A stretch of 15,211 bases of DNA from JBGCDD01 sp045105075 (GTDB taxonomy: Bacteria; Pseudomonadota; Alphaproteobacteria; Rhodobacterales; Rhodobacteraceae), in assembly GCA_045105075.1 (NCBI GenBank), contig JBGCDD010000252.1:1-15211 (forward strand), written 5' to 3'. Position 1 is the stretch's first letter. Every line of letters begins with the position of its first letter. Below, one piece after another: positions 13,316 through 15,211 of the stretch. Both the position numbers and the translations under genes were made by a program. The notes beneath the pieces are model-generated. The model searched no databases. It had not been told where the DNA came from and saw only the letters and a list, made by a program, of their open reading frames with translations.

Positions 13316-14776
13316 ATGCCCGATAATTCCAAGCCCAATGTCATTTTGATTTTCACGGACAACCAGCAAGCCGCGACGCTGGCCTGTTATGGCAACAACG
13401 AAGTGCATACGCCCAACTTGGATCAGCTGGCGGCAGACGGCATTCAGTTCAACAAGGCCTATTGCGCCAATTCCTTCTGCTCTGCCTGCCGCGCGTCAAC
13501 GTTGACGGGGCTGATGCCGTCGCAACACGGGGTGCATTCGTGGATAGATGACCGAAACATGGAGGAATGGCCAAAAGGCTGGCACGCTCTTTCGGGTTTG
13601 GCGACCCTGCCAGAGGAAATGCAGCGGCTTGGTTACAAAACGGGCATCTTCGGCAAGTATCATTTGGGCGATCCGACCAGCCCGTCGCCCGGCTGGGACA
13701 AATGGGTGACAATGGCCGACGGCCATGTGCGCAGCTTTTACGACAATGATATTTTTGACGACGGCGAGACATACAAACAGCCCGGACATTCGGTCGATTT
13801 CTTCACCGACAAAGCGGTGGAGTTCATTGCGGCCCAGGATCAGCCCTTTTTTGCCTACGTCCCCTTTCCCGCGCCCTATGGCCATTGGCCCGCCACCAAT
13901 GATGGCAATCGCAACCGCCATGCTGCACGCTATGATGATTGTCCGATGGACAGCATCCCGCGGCAAGGACTGCGCGCGTCTGCGGTGCGCAACTACGACA
14001 TCATCAAGGATGGCAGCGGCAAGGGGCTGGATTTCTCCCTGATCCTGCGCGCCCCGAATGACCTGCCAACCTTGCGTAACTACTACAGTCAGATCACGAT
14101 GATCGATGATGCGGTCGGCAAATTGCGCGCGGCCGCACCGGATGCATTGATTGTCTTTACCACGGATCATGGCATGTCACTGGGGCATCACGGGTTTTGG
14201 GGGCATGGCGGCTCGACCTACCCGTCCAACCTGCATCTGGCGGCGCATTCCATCCCGATGATTGTGGCCCATAACGGGCACGTGGCGGCCAGCGCGCCGC
14301 AAGACATTTTGGTGTCCAACGTCGATGTCTATGCCACCATCCTGGACTATGTGGGCGGCAAGGCCGATCCTGCGCTGCCCAGCCGTTCGTTCGCGGGTCT
14401 GTTGAAGGGCGACGCTGTTGCCGATTGGGGCGATGACGAAGTCTATTCCGAGCAAGAGGAAACCCGGGTGATCCGCACGCCGCAATGGGCCCTGTTCAAG
14501 CGGTTCAGCAAAGATGGCGCGCCCGAACTGGAGGACGAGTTGTTCAACGTGGTTGTAGACCCCGGCGAGACACAGAATTTGGCCCATGACCCGAGCCATG
14601 CCCATATCTTGACCGAGCTGAGCGCGCGCATTGACAGCTTTTTCGCGACCTATTCTGCAGAAAGCGCCGACATGTGGCGCGGGGGGAAACCAATCCAGAA
14701 TTCCATGATGAAAGGCTATTGGCGCGATATTTGGGGCGATGAGTGGACCCCCGTCTACACTTATGACAAGACCTGA
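13316..14776 (+). CDS. Type I (formylglycine-dependent) sulfatase
   Basis: A 486-residue sulfatase of the alkaline-phosphatase superfamily that would hydrolyse a sulfate ester. Cys55 in CSACR (55-59), followed by ASTLTG, is the Cys-x-Ala-x-Arg variant of the site converted to formylglycine. Other active-site matches are Asp15-Asn16 (metal; most relatives have two Asp here), GKYHLG with Lys114/His116, His190 in PYGHWP, and Asp284-His285 in TTDHG. The lysine usually found after the DHG motif seems replaced by His297 in GFWGHGG, which is unusual. No signal peptide is visible (MPDNSKPNVILIF), so the enzyme should act in the cytoplasm. It has no close match to choline sulfatase features that I know, so the substrate is left open. 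The start at 13316 has GAAGAG upstream. The last 14 bases overlap the maturase-like gene. Confidence 0.92.
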   Translation: MPDNSKPNVILIFTDNQQAATLACYGNNEVHTPNLDQLAADGIQFNKAYCANSFCSACRASTLTGLMPSQHGVHSWIDDRNMEEWPKGWHALSGLATLPEEMQRLGYKTGIFGKYHLGDPTSPSPGWDKWVTMADGHVRSFYDNDIFDDGETYKQPGHSVDFFTDKAVEFIAAQDQPFFAYVPFPAPYGHWPATNDGNRNRHAARYDDCPMDSIPRQGLRASAVRNYDIIKDGSGKGLDFSLILRAPNDLPTLRNYYSQITMIDDAVGKLRAAAPDALIVFTTDHGMSLGHHGFWGHGGSTYPSNLHLAAHSIPMIVAHNGHVAASAPQDILVSNVDVYATILDYVGGKADPALPSRSFAGLLKGDAVADWGDDEVYSEQEETRVIRTPQWALFKRFSKDGAPELEDELFNVVVDPGETQNLAHDPSHAHILTELSARIDSFFATYSAESADMWRGGKPIQNSMMKGYWRDIWGDEWTPVYTYDKT

Positions 14777-15211
14777 ATTCGCACGCATAAAGGCGGGTGA
14801 CTTTGTGATGGGCGCCGGGGACGCGCCGCACCCTGAGGACGGCGAAGGGCCGGCTCGGAAGGTTTATCTGAATGGGTATCACATCGGAACCTGCGCCGTC
14901 TCAACCGCACAGTTTGGCGAATTCGTCCGGGCGACCGGCCACGTGACGCAGGCGGAACAGCAGGGTTCCAGCCACGTATTTCACCTGCATCTTGCAGAGC
15001 CCGATGATCACGCCGTACCCCTGTCCGATGCGCCTTGGTGGCGCGACGTAAGGGGTGCGCATTGGCGCATGCCAAATGGTGCGACCCAAGCCGAGCCCGA
15101 CGCGCCCGTGACCCATGTCGCTTTTGGCGATGCGCAGGCCTATTGCGCGTGGCGCGGCGTGCGTTTGCCCACAGAGGCTGAGTGGGAACGCGCGGCACTT
15201 GGCAGTGATGC
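14763..15211 (+). CDS. Formylglycine-generating-enzyme-like (SUMF1) protein, 3'-truncated
   Basis: An open frame of 149 codons runs to the window edge with no stop. It starts FARIKAGDFVMG, the usual beginning of the FGE-sulfatase (SUMF1) domain. It continues with YHIGTCAVSTAQFGEFV (residues 43-59), equivalent to the family's conserved PVTNAQYARFV-type segment. It then has PVTHVAFGDAQAYCAW and VRLPTEAEWERAA, both near-diagnostic. The C-terminal region, where true FGEs carry their catalytic cysteine pair, lies outside the window, so enzyme activity cannot be confirmed; some family members have other roles. Overlap by 14 bp with a sulfatase gene bearing a Cys-type site strongly suggests that it oxidises that cysteine to formylglycine. 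I chose ATG 14763 because homology begins a few residues later. No clear ribosome-binding site is seen, so translation may be coupled to the sulfatase. Confidence 0.9.
   Translation, partial: MTRPEFARIKAGDFVMGAGDAPHPEDGEGPARKVYLNGYHIGTCAVSTAQFGEFVRATGHVTQAEQQGSSHVFHLHLAEPDDHAVPLSDAPWWRDVRGAHWRMPNGATQAEPDAPVTHVAFGDAQAYCAWRGVRLPTEAEWERAALGSD

Overview
The window looks like a piece of an alphaproteobacterial chromosome, most likely from the Rhodobacterales (Roseobacter group). This is an inference from the moderately high G+C, the tight operons with short or overlapping junctions, and the gene content: a PotI-type permease, BetI-like and other TetR regulators, trimethylamine-dehydrogenase-like flavoenzymes, a TRAP transporter and a sulfatase with its maturase. 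No rRNA, tRNA, CRISPR array or intact insertion sequence was seen.

Left module (1-8809): amine uptake and oxidation. The window opens inside a PotI-like inner-membrane permease of a polyamine-type ABC transporter. One base after its stop comes a BetI-like TetR regulator. A two-domain cupin gene is convergent with that regulator. Divergent from the cupin gene are three tandem paralogues (2132-4174, 4178-6226, 6239-8809) of the trimethylamine/dimethylamine/histamine dehydrogenase family. All three keep the cysteine that binds FMN covalently, the four 4Fe-4S cysteines and the dinucleotide-binding domain. Their substrate pockets differ from trimethylamine dehydrogenase and from each other. The third carries an extra C-terminal helical domain of about 170 residues. 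The likely job is oxidation or N-demethylation of one or more amines taken up by the ABC system. The exact substrate cannot be read from the sequence, but acidic residues where trimethylamine dehydrogenase has its aromatic bowl point to a substrate with more than one positive charge or with a polar side group.

Middle (8810-9836): about 1 kb without a convincing gene, holding only short, frame-broken open stretches. One of them weakly recalls a transposase N-terminus. It separates two functional modules.

Right module (9837-15211): uptake and desulfation of an unknown sulfated organic acid. On the minus strand, a TetR regulator, a TRAP binding protein, and the small and large TRAP membrane subunits form one likely operon. 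Divergent from it, across an 80-bp spacer with a 20-bp inverted repeat, run a cytoplasmic-looking type I sulfatase and, overlapping it by 14 bp, a formylglycine-generating-enzyme-like protein cut off by the window edge. The simplest reading is that TRAP imports an intact sulfate ester, the sulfatase cleaves it inside the cell after maturation by its partner, and the TetR repressor senses the substrate or product at the shared promoter region.
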